In this document: positions 9,384 through 26,200 of the stretch, one piece after another
Position numbering within the stretch: position 1 is the stretch's first letter
How the letters are laid out: each line of letters starts with the position of its first letter
Assembly (NCBI GenBank): GCA_001179505.1
Contig: CDMY01000347.1
Coordinates: forward strand, 356,000-394,902
DNA: 38,903 nt
Direction: 5' to 3'
Origin: Vitrella brassicaformis
Taxonomy: Eukaryota > Sar > Vitrellaceae
Made by a program: the position numbers and the translations under genes
The notes under the pieces: model-generated
Told to the model about the DNA's origin: nothing
What the model saw: the letters and a program-made list of their open reading frames with translations, nothing else
Database searches by the model: none

Positions 9384-11238
9384 CTATAGCAACGGCAGTC
9401 TCTCAACAGAGTAAGGGCAGATGCTGGCCTCGCTCACACCCCCCATGTTTCCTCCTCGTGGCGCCCTTTCGCACCAGTCGACCTCATCTTCAGGCTGGAA
9501 GTTCCTCACCGCCCAACACAGGTACGAGCAAAGGTGCGCCGGCCACACCTGAAGCGGGCTGTTGATGTCGTTTGGCTCCCCAATCTCCTCTCCGCTGATT
9601 TCAACTCGTCCGGGAAAGTCGACGTATTCAACAATGCGCAGCTCGTCTTTGGGCGTCTCATCGGCACTGCACCCGGGAAATGTCTCGCAGCCAGCCTCCG
9701 GTATGAAGTCGAACTCAAATGCAAGGCTGCGGACGTTGAGTGTCTCCACCAGGAGATCGGCGAAGGTTTGGTCGAAGCCACGGAGGGGCGAGAAGGCGAC
9801 CAGGTCCACACGGCTGTCTGAAAAGGTCGTTGCGAGGCCGAGGGCAATGTAGCTGGCCACAGTTGAACCTGAAGGCATCATGCGCAATACAAAGAGAGAG
9901 GCCCAATGCGACGCGTCTGCCGTGTCGTTCCATACCGAGCGAGAATCCAGTGACAACGACCCTCTCGGCCATCGATGCTTCCACAATCCGCCTCAGTGAC
10001 GGAAACACGGCTCGCAAAAGCTCCCCATAGCCTTCCCGAATCATGGGATCGGCTGCCGCAGAGGTGCTCGAGCCCTCGATGATGTCAAAGAAGGACACTT
10101 GATCGTCAAAGGTCAGCAGCCGCCCTTCTGTCAATGTCACCGTGCCCCGCACGATAATCAAAAGCTCTTCGCCGTCGTCCTTTTCCACCACTTGAACAAA
10201 GGGCGTTTCTCGCAGACCACCATCCTCCAACTCGGCTGCGCGCAGACACGAAGCATGGACATCAGACAGAGACCCGCAAAATCCGTCAACTCACGAGTCT
10301 CGACGAGGTTGAGGAAGCTGGTGGTGGTCCATCCGGGAATGGGCGGGTCAGGCAGCGAGTCCACACCCATGCAGGGCGCGTTGTAGAGGTTGCTGAGAAT
10401 CCTGAACAGGATATAGAAGGTCAGACCCTCGCTTTGCACGATGTCGTCAGGTATGGGCGAGGGCACGTTGCCGGTCAGGTCTTGAAGGAACAGATCGGCT
10501 GACTCAATCGTCGCGTCGAGCACTGGTTCGCGGGGGCTGGCGATGCCAGGAAGGGTGGCCAGCAGCTCATCGCAGGCTGACGCACGCACAGACAGCACAC
10601 AGACACATGTGTGCGCATTTCCTCCATCCATATCATCATATTCCGGCTCACTCTCGAAAATGAAGTTTCCGCCACAGAGCAAGGCTGCACAGCAGCAGAG
10701 CAGCAACAAGGTGCACACGCACATCCACGTGAGTCTCATGATGCGTAGGCTGATCTGTCTGTCCATATGCCCACGTACCAGTCAGGAGGCACAGCCTTGA
10801 CTCGCACACCTTGGCCGGCTGCCCCAGCATCCCAGTGGCCTGCTCAGTGTAGCACTCGCACTGCGCCCGTATCACGTCGACAAATGGGTTCTTGATGACG
10901 TCCTCAATCACTGCCTCAACTGCACCACTGCCCTCCGAAGTGTCCGCACCTGTCACAGCGAAACCACCAAGAAGACCCACCGCTCCCGCATTGACGAGGT
11001 CCTTGGCGCATTCTATCGCCCCAACTGGTCCAAGCGGGGCAAGACAGGAGACCAAGCCGACTCCCTTGGCATCGCAGTCAAGGGCAGGGGTGGGGAATGG
11101 GGCAGGCAGGGAGAGAAGAAGGGATTCAGTCTGCGGTAACGGTTGTGGTGAGACGAGGGGGAGCAAGAGGGACACCAGCAGGATCGTGAGAGGGACACCA
11201 GTTTGGAAATGCCATTGCATCATCCCTCCCGATCTCAT
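9384..11238 (-). CDS. Secreted class-3 (fungal lipase-like) lipase
   Basis: Exons 11238-10779, 10684-10652, 10576-10274, 10235-9936 and 9868-9384 join in phase for 526 residues. The N-terminus has a long hydrophobic signal segment (LTILLVSLLLPLVS). The catalytic part has LLIIVRGT, like the oxyanion-loop region of lipase_3 proteins, and the nucleophile elbow VVVTGFSLG (GxSxG), whose last Gly codon spans an intron. An Asp-containing segment (SRVDLVAFSPLRGFD) follows, as expected for the second catalytic residue. The N-terminal third has many cysteines (CDAKGVGLVSC, AQCECYTEQ, CESRLCLLTA, ETCDELL), suggesting disulfides in an exported enzyme. The 33-nt second exon is tiny but phase-perfect. Likely substrate is acylglycerols or other lipids; the exact one cannot be told. 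It diverges from CTF18. Confidence 0.82.
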
Positions 11239-11398
11239 TGTGAACGTGGGAGAGGGCGCATTGAGGTACCAGACCGTTCATGTAAACTTCAAGGTAAACT
11301 TCCGAGGGAAGGTCCGTCCTGTAACCAATCGGCTATAGCCGAGGTTATCCATCTGCGGGCCGACACATCATTTCCTCAACACGTCCTGTGTGTTGCCA
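11239..11398. promoter_or_regulatory. Short divergent promoter between lipase and CTF18
   Basis: Only 160 bases separate the lipase ATG (minus, 11238) from the CTF18 ATG (plus, 11399). Both promoters must share this space. The segment contains an imperfect direct repeat, gtaaacttcaaggtaaacttcc at about 11283-11304. Confidence 0.45.
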
Positions 11399-14113
11399 AT
11401 GGACGACTATGATCGGTGGGACGACTTCACTGTCGACCAAGATGAGCTCCTTCAGGGCGCGTTCGACAGCATCCCTGACCATGCCGACCAGCCCATCCCT
11501 CCCTCCGCTGCCGTCGCTCCACCACGCCAGCAGCAGCAGCAGCAGCAGCATTCAGAGCCAGATGTGGACTCGTTCATCCGCAGAGAGATGGACCAAGATG
11601 CCCAGAACCAACAGCAGCAGGGTGAGGGAGCGGCTGAGCCCAGCCGGCGCAGATCGCAGCCTCAGCATCAGCAGGCGAGCGGCCCGGGTCCTGAGGAGGA
11701 AGATGACTTCGACGACCACAACGATATTAATGACGGCGGGCTCGACGCAGATCTCATGGGCGGCGGTGATGGTGAGCCGGTGGGTGAGTGTGAGATGGTG
11801 TACGAGGACGCGCCGCTGGGCGAGTGTGTGCGGCTGTGCGGGTCGGAGGAGTCCTGGCGGACATACTACCTCAAACTGATGCCGGAGAGGGACGAGGGCG
11901 AGGAGGAGGGGGGCCGGGCGGTCGGGGGCAAGGGAAGGGGCAGATCCCTCCTGAAGGTGCCCATCGCAGAGCTGATCCGGTGAGCGAATTGGTGAGCCGA
12001 AGGAATGACGTTGACGGTGTATGCTGGTGGGTTGCAGGCAGTGTGACGAGGACAGGGCTCGCGAGCAGCGGGATGGCGCGGCGGAAAGCGATGCACCACA
12101 CGAGGATCGCAAGGTGGGCAAGGTGGGTGTGGTGTGGTGTGGTGTGGGTGAGGGCTGACAATCTTGTGTGTGTGGCTGTTTGCAGGAGGGTGAGAGGAGG
12201 CGACGCAAGAAGGGCTCGGACGACCAGCTGTGGGTCGACAAATACAGACCCAGATCGTGACCTTACAGCACTCACCTCACCCACCCTCCACCCACCCACC
12301 CACCCACCCACCCACACACACATCGCCATGTGCTTCATCTGTGTGTGTGTGTAGGTTCATCGATCTGCTGAGTGACGGCATAGTCAACAGGGAGGTGCTC
12401 AAGTGGGTCATGGAGTGGACGCCCGAGCGGTTCGACCCAGGATACGCCAAGCGCCCCCATCCCGCTCCCACAGGTGCCTCCTCACACCAGCAGCACCAGC
12501 AGCCGGACCGCCGCAACATCTACCAGAAGCAGTCGCCCTATGACGCAGCGGGCAAAGGTGCGTCAGGGATGGCATCCGTGCGTGTGTGGGGCCCTACTTG
12601 TGTGATGTGGGGGGGTGGGTGGTTTGTTTGCAGGAGGGTATCAGGAGAAGGAGGCCGCGGACTATAAGGTCAGTTGGACGGAAGGCAGCGGCGTCGTTGA
12701 CATCCCATCCATCCCTTTGCCGTTCAGGCCATCTTGCTGGCCGGTCCGCCTGGTGTGGGCAAGACCACGCTCGCCCATATCGTAGCCAAACACTGCGGGT
12801 CCGCTGCCCCCTGTGCACTCCACAACACACGGCACACTCCTTCCTCACTTGTGTGTGTGTCCTTACCTTATGTGTGTGGTGGTTCAGGTATTCTGCCTTT
12901 GAGGTCAACGCCAGCGACGACCGGACGGCAGCCACCCTGAGCAAAAAGATCGAGGGCGTCTGTACGTGCGCCACGATGGAGGGCAAGTAAGCCGAAATCA
13001 GACAGAGCCATCTAGACACGCGACGCCCTCCCTCTCCCATGGATGCGATGCAGGCCGACCATTCTTGTGTTGGACGAGATTGACGGCATAGCAGGGGGCG
13101 GTGGCGAAGAGACCGCCGAGGGCCCGGGCAGCTCCTGCAAGGCCGTTGAGACCATACTCAAACTGTTGGACCGCAAGATCAAGGGCAAGAACACATCCTA
13201 CATCAGACGGTGCGACCACATGACACACGACACGGCAGGTGCACGCCCAATGTCTGCACACACATGCAGGCCGATAATCTGTATCTGCAACGACATCTAC
13301 GCGCGTGCGCTGCGTCCGCTGCGCGACAAGGTGAAGGTGTTCCAGGTGCAGACAGGCGGCCTCCGCCGTCTGGTGGACCGCCTCAAGCACATCAGCGACA
13401 GCGAGGGCGTGGCCGTAGACAAGACCACGCTCGAGTACCTCGCCCGCATGGTCAACCTCGACATACGCGCCGCAATCAACAGCCTTCAGCTGCTGGCCAG
13501 GTGCACCATCAGGACAGACAGGAAGGACAACACACAAAGGTGTCTGTGCGTCAATCTGTCTCTGTGCGTGTGTGGTGTGGTGGGGTGGGTGTAGGCGCCG
13601 TGGCGGCGGCTCCTATGTGACACTGGACGACCTGCGGCAGATGGGCGAGGCGGCGCTCACTGGCGGCAAGGACCGCACACTCAGCGAAATAGAACTCGCC
13701 AAGACCGTCTTCAGACCCACCACGTGACATCCCATACACACACACACTCACACAGACCACATGGCCGGACTGCTATGTGCCCTCTCTCTGCAGGTCGCAG
13801 AATCTGCCGCTGGAGCTGCGTCAGATGATGGGTGTCAGTGGCAGGTCCCAGACAGCGTCGCGGGCCGACCTGGTGATCAAGCAGGTGGCCCTCGAGACGG
13901 GCGCCCTGGACTACCAGACATACGCCACCGTCTTCACCGAAAACCTGCTCAAGGTGAGATGAGATGGCTGCGGGGAGGCGGGGAGGCATTATGGCTGGAT
14001 GGCTGGATGGCTGGATGGATGGATGTGTGTGTGCGCAGGTGGATTATTCTGACCCGCTGCTGCGCCACACGGCAGAGATTATGAGTGAGGCCGGGGAGAG
14101 AGCAAGCAACAGG

Positions 14114-14145
<32 letters not shown>

Positions 14146-14635
14146 TGTTGTCCAGCCCGTCTCGCCGAGGGAGATGTCTTCGGCAACGCCGCCTTCAGAC
14201 GGCAGCAGGTACGCAAGCCCCCCACCCACCCAAACACACCCATCCCATCTATCCGATGCCCATTTTCTCCCTCCCTCCATGTCAGCCGCTATTCCACGCG
14301 TACGGCCTGCTGTCGCCCCTTCTCTACGCCACCACCCACTGCACCGCCCTCGGCCACCTCCCAAGGTTCCTGCCTCCATTCGACGACATCCACGCGCGGC
14401 CGCAGCGTCGCGCGCGTCAGGCGTTGCCGCACGCCGTGGTGGACAAGTGCCTGCCCGTGCTGGCCAGAGGTGTCATGAGCCGCGACTTCACGTACACGAC
14501 TGCACCGCATGTGGTGGACATTGTGCTGCCCAGCAAGGAGGCCACGCACCCAAGCTGGTTCAGGAACCAGAACATCGCACTGGGTGAGCGGGTGGATGAG
14601 GGGAGGGGAGCAACAGGCGTAGATGGTGGTCTTGT

Positions 14636-14670
<35 letters not shown>

Positions 14671-15809
14671 TTGTGTGCCACATGTGTGTTAATTAGGTGG
14701 TCCACACGGTCATCTGGGCAGTTCGACCAAGTCGGCGACGTGGCTGATATCGGACCGCTACGACCCCTCGTCGCCCATGGCCACCCTGCAGCACATCGTC
14801 GGCGTCATGGCGGCCTTCGGACTGGCCTACACCGGCGAGCCCTCCACCTGCCCCACTGTCCCGAGGAGAAACGAGGGACACGGTGGCAAGCGGCCATCCC
14901 CATTCTTCAACCAGGTGGCCTGGCCCCCACTCACCCACCATCCGCCCCCACTCGGCAAAGAAGGCTTTCGCTGCTGGTCTGTCTGTGTGTGTGTGTGTAT
15001 CAGAGTCCCCACCGTGCGGTGGCCCGTCCAGACGCTCACTACCGTCTCGAGCCCGAACTCTCCCTCCTGTCCACTTTCCCCCACGCCACACACCAGCCCA
15101 CACACACCGACAAGGACAAAGACAATGCCACAGGCGACCACCACCCATACGCCCGCGCCTTCACCGTCGAGTCGCGCTTGGCGCAGCTGCTCACCCCACG
15201 GATCCTCCTCAAGCGCGTCAAGATGACCGACAAGAAGACCGACATTGCAGAGAAGGACAGCGACAAGGGCGGGGCCGCCGCGCCCGGCTCGCGGCGGCCC
15301 ACGGGCAGGGCCGTGCGTCTGTCTGGTGCTGGCGGGGGTGCGTCGTCGTGCCGGCGGTCGCTGGTGTCCGAGAGGGGCGAGGGGGGCCTGCCCTCGCCAC
15401 AAGAGCTGATAGCCATGGCGCAGCAAAACTTCCGGGACAAGTAAGGGAGGGAAGAATATATATATGGGACAGAGAAGAGATATTGATTGATTGATTGCGG
15501 CGAGGGCACACACACTGCACTGGCTGATGTGATGTCCCATTTCCTTCCAGGATGCGACAGAAGCGTGAGTTGGCCGAGAAGGGGCTGAGCCAGCCGGAAG
15601 CGTCACAGCCATCGTCAGTGGGATCCAAGCGGTCCTACGAGGCCGCACTCGGTGGCAGCCAGGCCAAGCCAGCCATGAAGGTGCAGTACACGTATGTCGA
15701 GGGTCACACGGCGGGAGTGACGCGCAAACTCAAAATCCGGCAGCTCATACCGGGGTGGGGTGGGGGGGGAGCGACAAGGGCGAGAGAGAGGGCGGGGCCG
15801 GCTGACTGA
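11399..15809 (+). CDS. CHTF18: CTF18, RFC-like clamp-loader subunit
   Basis: Seventeen exons join in phase: 11399-11979, 12038-12113, 12186-12256, 12355-12557, 12634-12668, 12728-12798, 12888-12986, 13054-13209, 13270-13539, 13595-13723, 13794-13953, 14039-14084, 14156-14208, 14286-14583, 14697-14914, 15004-15440 and 15551-15809. They give 1053 residues, close to animal CTF18. The protein is the large subunit of the alternative RFC complex that loads PCNA in sister-chromatid cohesion and checkpoint signalling. Key motifs are WVDKYRPRSFIDLLSD, Walker A GPPGVGKTT, AFEVNASDDR, Walker B LVLDEIDG and a sensor-1-like ICICNDIYARALRPLR. The C-terminal YVEGHTAGVTRKLKIRQL matches the conserved CTF18 end that binds Dcc1/Ctf8. 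The N-terminus is acidic with a poly-Gln run. The ATG at 11399 (MDDYDRWDDF) is preferred over an upstream GTG. Confidence 0.95.
12286..12315. repeat. (CCCA)n microsatellite in a CTF18 intron
   Basis: A run of about seven CCCA units just upstream of the exon 4 acceptor region. It probably supplies the pyrimidine-rich part of this intron. Confidence 0.85.
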
Positions 15810-16079
15810 CAAAGTGCCCAGGTAGCTAGCTGGCTGGCGTGTGTGTGTGTCAGACGTAGATAGATAGAAGCACAGCTGTCTGTCGGTAGATCTGTGGGTG
15901 GGTGGACCGATGGATGGATGTCTGTTGAGGCAAAGACTCCGTCGATCACCGATGGACCGTTGACGAAAATTGAATGACTGTGCGTCCTCTTTGCCTTTTG
16001 GTCGTCCCCATGCATTGCTGCGATGTCTCTGGAAAACACCGACATCACACACACACGCAGCGACACGCAGCCCAGAGCC
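15810..16079. other. Convergent 3' gap between CTF18 and malic enzyme
   Basis: About 270 bases hold both 3' ends. There is a run of tagctagctggctgg-type short repeats and a GT tract near 15838-15850. No gene is seen. Confidence 0.5.
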
Positions 16080-19355
<3,276 letters not shown>

Positions 19356-19375
<20 letters not shown>

Positions 19376-20260
19376 TGCAGAGGCTTGTTCATCACGCTTC
19401 TTCGCGCTGGTCAGTGCTGCTCAAGTGCTTCTTGCGTCGCTGGCCGTGTCGATGCGAACCAGCCAATTGCGCCGCCTTCCCCACGCATTTGAAGCGCCGG
19501 CATCGTCAGCTCATCCCGCAATACGGTTGCGCCGGCAGGGCGTCCTACGCATCGGGACGCGGCACCGCCGCTCTGTCGCCCTTCCCGCATTGCAAGCTGC
19601 GAACAGGGCGAAGACGATTCGCGGAGTCACGGTGCAATGGCGGACGAGAGGGGGGTTCATCAACGTCACACGTCAGCCTTCTGATGGTAAGATAAAAGAC
19701 AATCACCCCGGCTTATGCGCCCGGCTCGTCCTTTGCGCTCTTGTTCGTGTAGGTGCCAACAGTCCTGGATCTGGAGACAGTGCCGAGCATTCCGAAACGC
19801 CACCAGCCGCAGCTGGCGGGCACGCAGAAAGCACCAGCACGCGCCTCTCAGAACACGAAGGCAGCCCGCCGACTCATGCTCTGGGAGAAGAGGAGAGTGT
19901 GGTTACCGGCAGTGCCACGAACGGGGAGACTCAGTCTGGTGTGGCACACCCGGAACAAGAACATGTCGCAAAAGAAACCAAGCATGAACTCACGGAGCAC
20001 CACGAGGAACACCCGGAGATGAAGGCTGCTTATCAACATGAACATCCGCCGACACCAGAGGGGGTTCGGCTCACAAAGGAGGGGGGCCATGGGGAGGTGC
20101 GTGCCCATCCTATGCCGGCATACTTTGAAATTCTTCGGCTCTTAAGACAGAGGCTGGCGACAAAGGAGGGGAAGGAGGGACACGACAAAGACAGAATAGC
20201 GCCGGAGGACCTGTCACGCGTCATCCACACGGCAGCAGCTTGCCTCAGGGGACAATGTAT
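19356..20260 (+). other. Modular gene: signal peptide and first acidic linker plus helical module
   Basis: Exon 1 (19356-19686) starts MLSLPVTAEAC and has a hydrophobic core, then a basic stretch with many Arg. Exon 2 (19753-20260) begins GANSPGSGDSAEHSE and reads into a linker with HEGSPPTHALGEEE and EHVAKETKHELTEHHEEH, then PPTPEGVRLTKEGGHGEVR and a helical AYFEILRLLRQRL segment. The linker words recur at 21.0, 22.36 and 27.4 kb. The junction to exon 3 uses gtaagc at 20261 and an attaag acceptor at 20359; an alternative gtatgt donor would put it out of frame. Confidence 0.5.
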
Positions 20261-23200
20261 GTAAGCCATCATGCCAATAGATGCCAAATCTCTATTTGTC
20301 CAATGATTGTATGTCTCTTCCTTGCTTAATGGTCTTCAGCGTGCGATGCCGGCATTAAGCAACTCGATGGCCTGGAGAAAAAAATATGATGACAGCGCCG
20401 CAAAGAGGCTGTTGACCGACATAGAACGCGCCGTCGAGACCCTAGTAGCGGGACACGGAGAGAAACCGCAAGGACAGCCCGAACAGCCGTTGATGGAGAA
20501 TCATGGGGGAGAGGAGAGGAGAGGAGCACCGCCAAAGCAGCCCGAACATCCGGGGGAAGAAAAACCGTCGGAGTCCGCTTAGCATCGCGAGGCGGCAGTT
20601 GCTCGCCCACAAGAGGGCACGGACGGCCAAGAGACTGCAGGGGTGTCAGAGAAACCTCAAGAGAAAGAGAAACCGTCAGAGAGGGAGACAGGGCCGCCGG
20701 ATGACAAGTCACCACCTGCTGCCGCAGCGAGTGGCAGCGAGACGCCACCAAAGGAGCCGGCCCCAGTCCTTACTCCAGAGCAAGAGACGCCACCTGATGT
20801 CAACAACACGGAGTACGATGAATCAGGTGAAGGTAAGTACTCCCCAATCTGTCAGGCCGATGAGCGTATCTGCTCGCTGTTTTCATCGATCCTGTCTTTA
20901 GGTGAGCTTTCCTTTGTCAGCCTGGATGGACGTTTCAACAGACTGCAAGACCGGCCTCCGCCGGGAGAATCAGAGCACCCCGAGACCCCAGCAGCAGCAG
21001 CTGGCAATAATACAGCGAGCAGCAGCAGCAATACACCCCCCGCAGCACACGAAGGTCCCTCACTGAGTCATGCCGGGCGAGAGGAGGAGAGGGAGGCTCA
21101 TGCCAGGTCAGAGGAGCCCCATGGCGGTAAAAGCGCAGAGCTGCACTCGGCGGAAGAACATGTCTCAAAAGAAGTCAAGCAAGAGACAACGACAGTAACG
21201 GAGCACCACGAGACACAAGGGGGGGCCGAGGCTGCCGATGATAGCTACGGGCATCCACCGAGACCGGAAGGAATTGGGCCGACAAAGGGAGAGGCGCACG
21301 GGGACGAGTTGAGGGAGATGACGTTCCGCTTGGTCTTTGCTGGAGCCGACTGTAAGCGAATATTCTCCATGGTAACCAGTCCCATCAATCCCTCTCTCTG
21401 ATGCAGCTTACAGCTTGCGAGATTTCCGTGACCTAGTGCATGACCTCGGCAGATGGTACATGGAGGTGGCCGGCGAGCCTCCGCTGCTGCCGAGCAACTG
21501 GAGACAGCAGGACGAGAGGGGCGAGGTCAACCCCTTCGGGCCTCAGGGGGGCCTGCAGCTGACCAGGATGAGCGACTATGAGATTTTGAAGCTGATGGCA
21601 GTGATGAACCATGGACTGAAGAGTAAGTAGAGACCTCCGTATAGAAACACCATCGGGAAGGAACGGTCTGAGTCTGGGCCGCATACATACGCCCTCTGAT
21701 GTGTTCCTCCTATTCCATGCAGAGGAGGCCGCAGCCCTGCCTGCAAAGGAAGAGCTACGCGAAGAGCATCAGGCGTTGCTGGCGCTATTGAGGGAGGAGG
21801 GTGTCGGAGCGTCAGCGCAGCTTCAGCAGCCGCCATTGGAAAGCCATGAGGGAGAAAATGCACATATGCAAGCGCCGAAGGAAGATATCTCATCAGAACC
21901 TACAGAGCATCGCGAGGCGGCAGTTGCTCGCCCACAAGAGGGCACGGAGGACCAAGAGACTGCAGGCGTGTCAGAGATACCTCAAGAGAAAGAGAAACCA
22001 TCAGAGACGGAGACAGGGCCGCCGGATGACAAGTCACCACCTGCTGCCGCAGCGAGTGGCAGCGAGACGCCACCAAAGGAGCCGGGCCCAGTCCCTTCTC
22101 CAAATCAAAAGACGCCACCTGATGTCATCACGGAATACGATGAATCAGGGGAAGGTAAGCACTCCCCAATCTGTCAGGCCGATGAGCGTATCTGCCGCTG
22201 TTTCCATCGATCCTGTCTGCAGACGATGATGCCTTTGTCAGCCTGGACGAACGTTTCAACAGACTGCAAGATCGGCCTACACCAGGAGAATCAGAGCATT
22301 CCGAGACCCCAGCAGCAGCAGCTGGCAATGATGCGAGCAGCAGCACACCTTCCGAAGCGCACGAAGGCAGCCCGCCGACTCATGTGGGGGAAGGAGAGGC
22401 TACCACTAGCGGCACTGCCACAGCAGGAGAGACTCATGGCAGTAGAAGCCCAGAGTCCCACTCGGAGCACGAGCAGCCGCCATTGGAAAGTCATGAAGAG
22501 CATGAGAATGTGCACGCACACCCATCGAGACCAGAAGAAGTTGGCCAACACAACGGGGGCGGCCCGGAGGTTAGATCCTCCGATGTGATGGAGGCACTTG
22601 GCGAGCACACCATTGTCGAAACACTCAACGAGCTGGCTGGTCCTGCTCGCACTTGCAGCGAGAGACGCACGGAAACAAGCGTTCAGACATGATGTCTCTC
22701 TTTCGGCCACCTGTCTGTTTGACTGCATGCAGGCCTCGTCCCCTGCCAAGTCACTGTCTCAGATGGGGTCATCCAGAGAGGGGACTGCTACAGTGAGACC
22801 GCCTACTGTGTCCTTGGCGACTCCCGCAACACCGTCAGCTCCATCAGCAAGACCATCTACGGCCAGCGGCTGTCCCAATACCTGCAGTTCAAACACTTCG
22901 CTGACCTCGGGCGCGCACGTTGCAGGGCTACTGCGTCGAAAGACAGCGCATCGAGACACAGCTGGGCTTAGGCACATGTGCGACTCGCTACCCACAGGCG
23001 CTGTCATCTCAGTTCAGAGGTAGGCGTCAGCTGTCATCCCAGCGGCCCAAGCGTTCTGAGGTGGTGGTTTGGGTCTCTTGTAGGCAAGTCGTGCAATCGA
23101 GAGGAGGGCCGTTCCGCTCCTGAATGTCCTCTCGGCTTGAGCTGCATCTGCAAAGACAAGACCAACCCACACACCAACTGCGAGTGCATGCCTGGTGACC

Positions 23201-26200
23201 ACTGACATCACATCGAAATGCAAGACGAGCGGCGAATGGACTGAGAATGCTGTTCAGACCGCGAGGATCCATTCATAGGCTACATGGTGGTGAATGTGCA
23301 CTCACCCGCCGTCAAAGATGACGACGTGGCTGCCATCGTCCGCCAAGCGATCGAGAACGCCGTCAGGCTACGCAAGAGCGAAAAGAAGACGGCCACTCAT
23401 GGGGGAGAGAAGGCGGCCGGACCTCATGAAGCGCCGGTGGACGAAGAGGCCCGCAAGCATACGGCATCCGAGGGGGAGAAGACGACAGCCGAAGCGATGG
23501 CCGAACACGAGAGCGAAAAAAAGGCCGAACACGTCGAGCCGCCAGCAAACGAAGAAACCCACAACCATCCTGCTGCCCGGGAGGGCACCTTTGTAGAGAA
23601 GCACGTTGCCTCCTGGTCGCTAGGCACCTATGTGGTGCCTGGCGGACAGGAAGCCCCAAAAGAACACCGAAGCCTGGCGAACTACCTGAGAAGCATCGGA
23701 TTCACACAGAGCGCTTTCCGAATCACTGATGTTTCGGTGATCCGCATCCACCCTGCCGGCGAGGCGGAGGCCGAGGAGGGTGCTGTTGAGAAACACGTCG
23801 TAGTAAGCTATCAAGTGCCTGGCCGCCAACTGAACCACGAAGAGCCAATTTTTCCCGCGGAGTGGTGGCTAAGCCAACTAGGAGATATTCATGAGGAGAC
23901 TTCGAACGCGATTGTTAATGCCATAAGAGAGAACGTGAAGAAGAGACACGGAGTGAAGAAGGGAGAGAGTCAAGTTGGTGTGAACATCACCTGCGATATT
24001 CATCACAGCGGTAGGAACACAACATAAGTAGATAAGTGTTCCTCATTGTGTCCTCTCTTGCTTGTCGCCACAGCGGCTGATACAGCAGTGAACACTAAAG
24101 GCCATACCTTCTTCTTAATCACTTATCGGCCCGGAGTGAACTGCTTTCGCCTCTCTGAAAGTAAAAGGACACGACGTGTCTCTCTCTGTGTTGATTGACG
24201 CATCTCCCACTGCCGTTTTCTGTGGGCATTTGCGAAATATTGTGTGTCGGCCAGACAGTGAGTGGAACAAGCGATTCTCCCGGGCTTGAGTCGACGCGGA
24301 GCGGCTGGGACTGCTGTATGACCACGAAGACAAGACATTCCGTGAGCGATAAGCAGGTGCATTCAGAGCCTCAGCTTACCTCCTCTTCTTCATTGTACGC
24401 AGCCTTCTTCACGGCCGTCGTGTCCGTCTCACTGCTGGAAAGAGACGGAGCGATGGCAGACAGGGAAAATGGCCATGACGGCCACATGATCTTCCTCTCC
24501 CTTGCGAACGACGCCCCCAAACTGACGGAAGAGCAGAAGCAGCTCATCAAGGACGGTCTGATGAAAGCCCTGTTGGCGTATGGCCCTGTGGGGGAGGTGC
24601 AGGTGGCCGGTGTGACTGATGTCTTCAACGATGCCGGCAATCAGACCGTGGCTGTCAAGATGGAGGTCAAGGTCACCGGGTCCAGGCACAACATGGACGT
24701 CAAAGCCCTTGAGCGCATCCTCAGTGAGCCGTCGCCACAGAAAAGAATGCAAAAAAGCCTCAAAGAGCACGGCCTCGACACCAGATCCTTGAAATACGGT
24801 ACCATTCACGTGCTGCGTACACGGTGCGGCACGGTGTGCCGACACATTCATAATCTTGTCCGGATCAGACATCACCGGGAGCAGCGAAGGCGAGGCTGCT
24901 GCCATGGGCAAATGCAAAGACGTCACTTGTGAGCCGTGCCGAGATCCCCTCTCAGGTACACACACACACACACACACACAACGGCGGGCGATACACACAA
25001 TTGCAAAGACGATCGTTGTGACCCACTCGATCAGGCAGGGTGATCCTTGATCGCGACTGGTGTGAGTCATTCCGGCAATGTGAGTGGCACACGCCCGTCT
25101 GTCCTTCTGCTGACGCCGGCTGCTCACCGAAAGGTCCACTGGGCAAGTGCTGCACGAGATATGAAAGGCTGGGAGACACGGCAGCAAAGAAACTAGCTCA
25201 AGGTACGAACAGCGGAAGACGCACAGACACACACAAGCAGCGGTGGTTGTGTGATGCACCAGAGCGCCACACTCGCGTGTCTCAAGGCGACAGTCTGTTC
25301 CCGCGATCCGCCAGCATGAGCCAGTTCGCCGCACGAGTCCTCTCCAACTTCAACCAGGCGCGCCGTCTCCACTTCACGAGTTTGGCTTTCATGCTACAGG
25401 GGCAGCCCCAGTGCAACATACAGGACCCTCGTGTCGACCCAGAGGCAGTACTCAGCGCTTCCGTAAGCCTGCTGGCAGGAAAGGAAGTGCAGAGTCCTCT
25501 GGAGGATTCGCACACATGCTAAGTGCAGGCATTCGCTCGCGGGGTGCTCGCCTTTGTCACACTGATCAAGTACGGCAGGTGCGAGCGGGGCGTCGTGTCT
25601 GAGGCTGCGGTTGAGCAGCAGATGAAACAGATATATCAGCTTGAAGCCATGCTGGCCGATGTCTACCGAGTAAACCAAGTTCATATCAGTGTGCTTGTCA
25701 ATGCATCGTATGTGTGTCGGTTTGTAGGAGCTGCTCGTGACGAAGGCTGCACGGTCGCACAGGCCAGCCAAAGGTGACAGTCTGTCTCTTCCATGCAGAC
25801 ACACACAAAACAAAGGCTTGTCTTATTGTGTCCAGGTGCCATCTCCTTGGATGGTTCCTTGCACTACTTGCGAGAGCAATGCGATCGCAGCCGTCCATCC
25901 ATCTCCCCCGTCGCCCCTCCCATCACCACCCAGGATACAGAAGCCGACCGACGGATCGTCCTCGACAACTTCGCCAATGCGCTGGGCACTCTGCTGAAGA
26001 TGAGTGACGACACAGGCAGTTTCAACGCAGGGAGGCTCGACAAGACACACATAGCCATTCACGAAGAGGGTTCCGCTGCTGGTGCCACGACCTGCAATCG
26101 CAATCAGAGCGAGGCGACAACCAAGGTGTATTTTTCCATCCAGGAAGATCCCCAATCGACCAATGGCACTGACGGCATGGAGTTGCTGGAGGGTCTGATA

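Noticed and set aside
23195-23205. TGA after CMPGDH as the end of a separate gene
   Set aside because: A gt donor directly after CMPG and a tag acceptor at 23278 join in phase to a strongly coding exon, so the stop is probably intronic.
24253-24341. Exon starting NSEWNKRFSRA with an in-frame TGA
   Set aside because: An alternative acceptor (ttgag, 24290) avoids the stop and keeps phase, so this was not counted among the premature stops.
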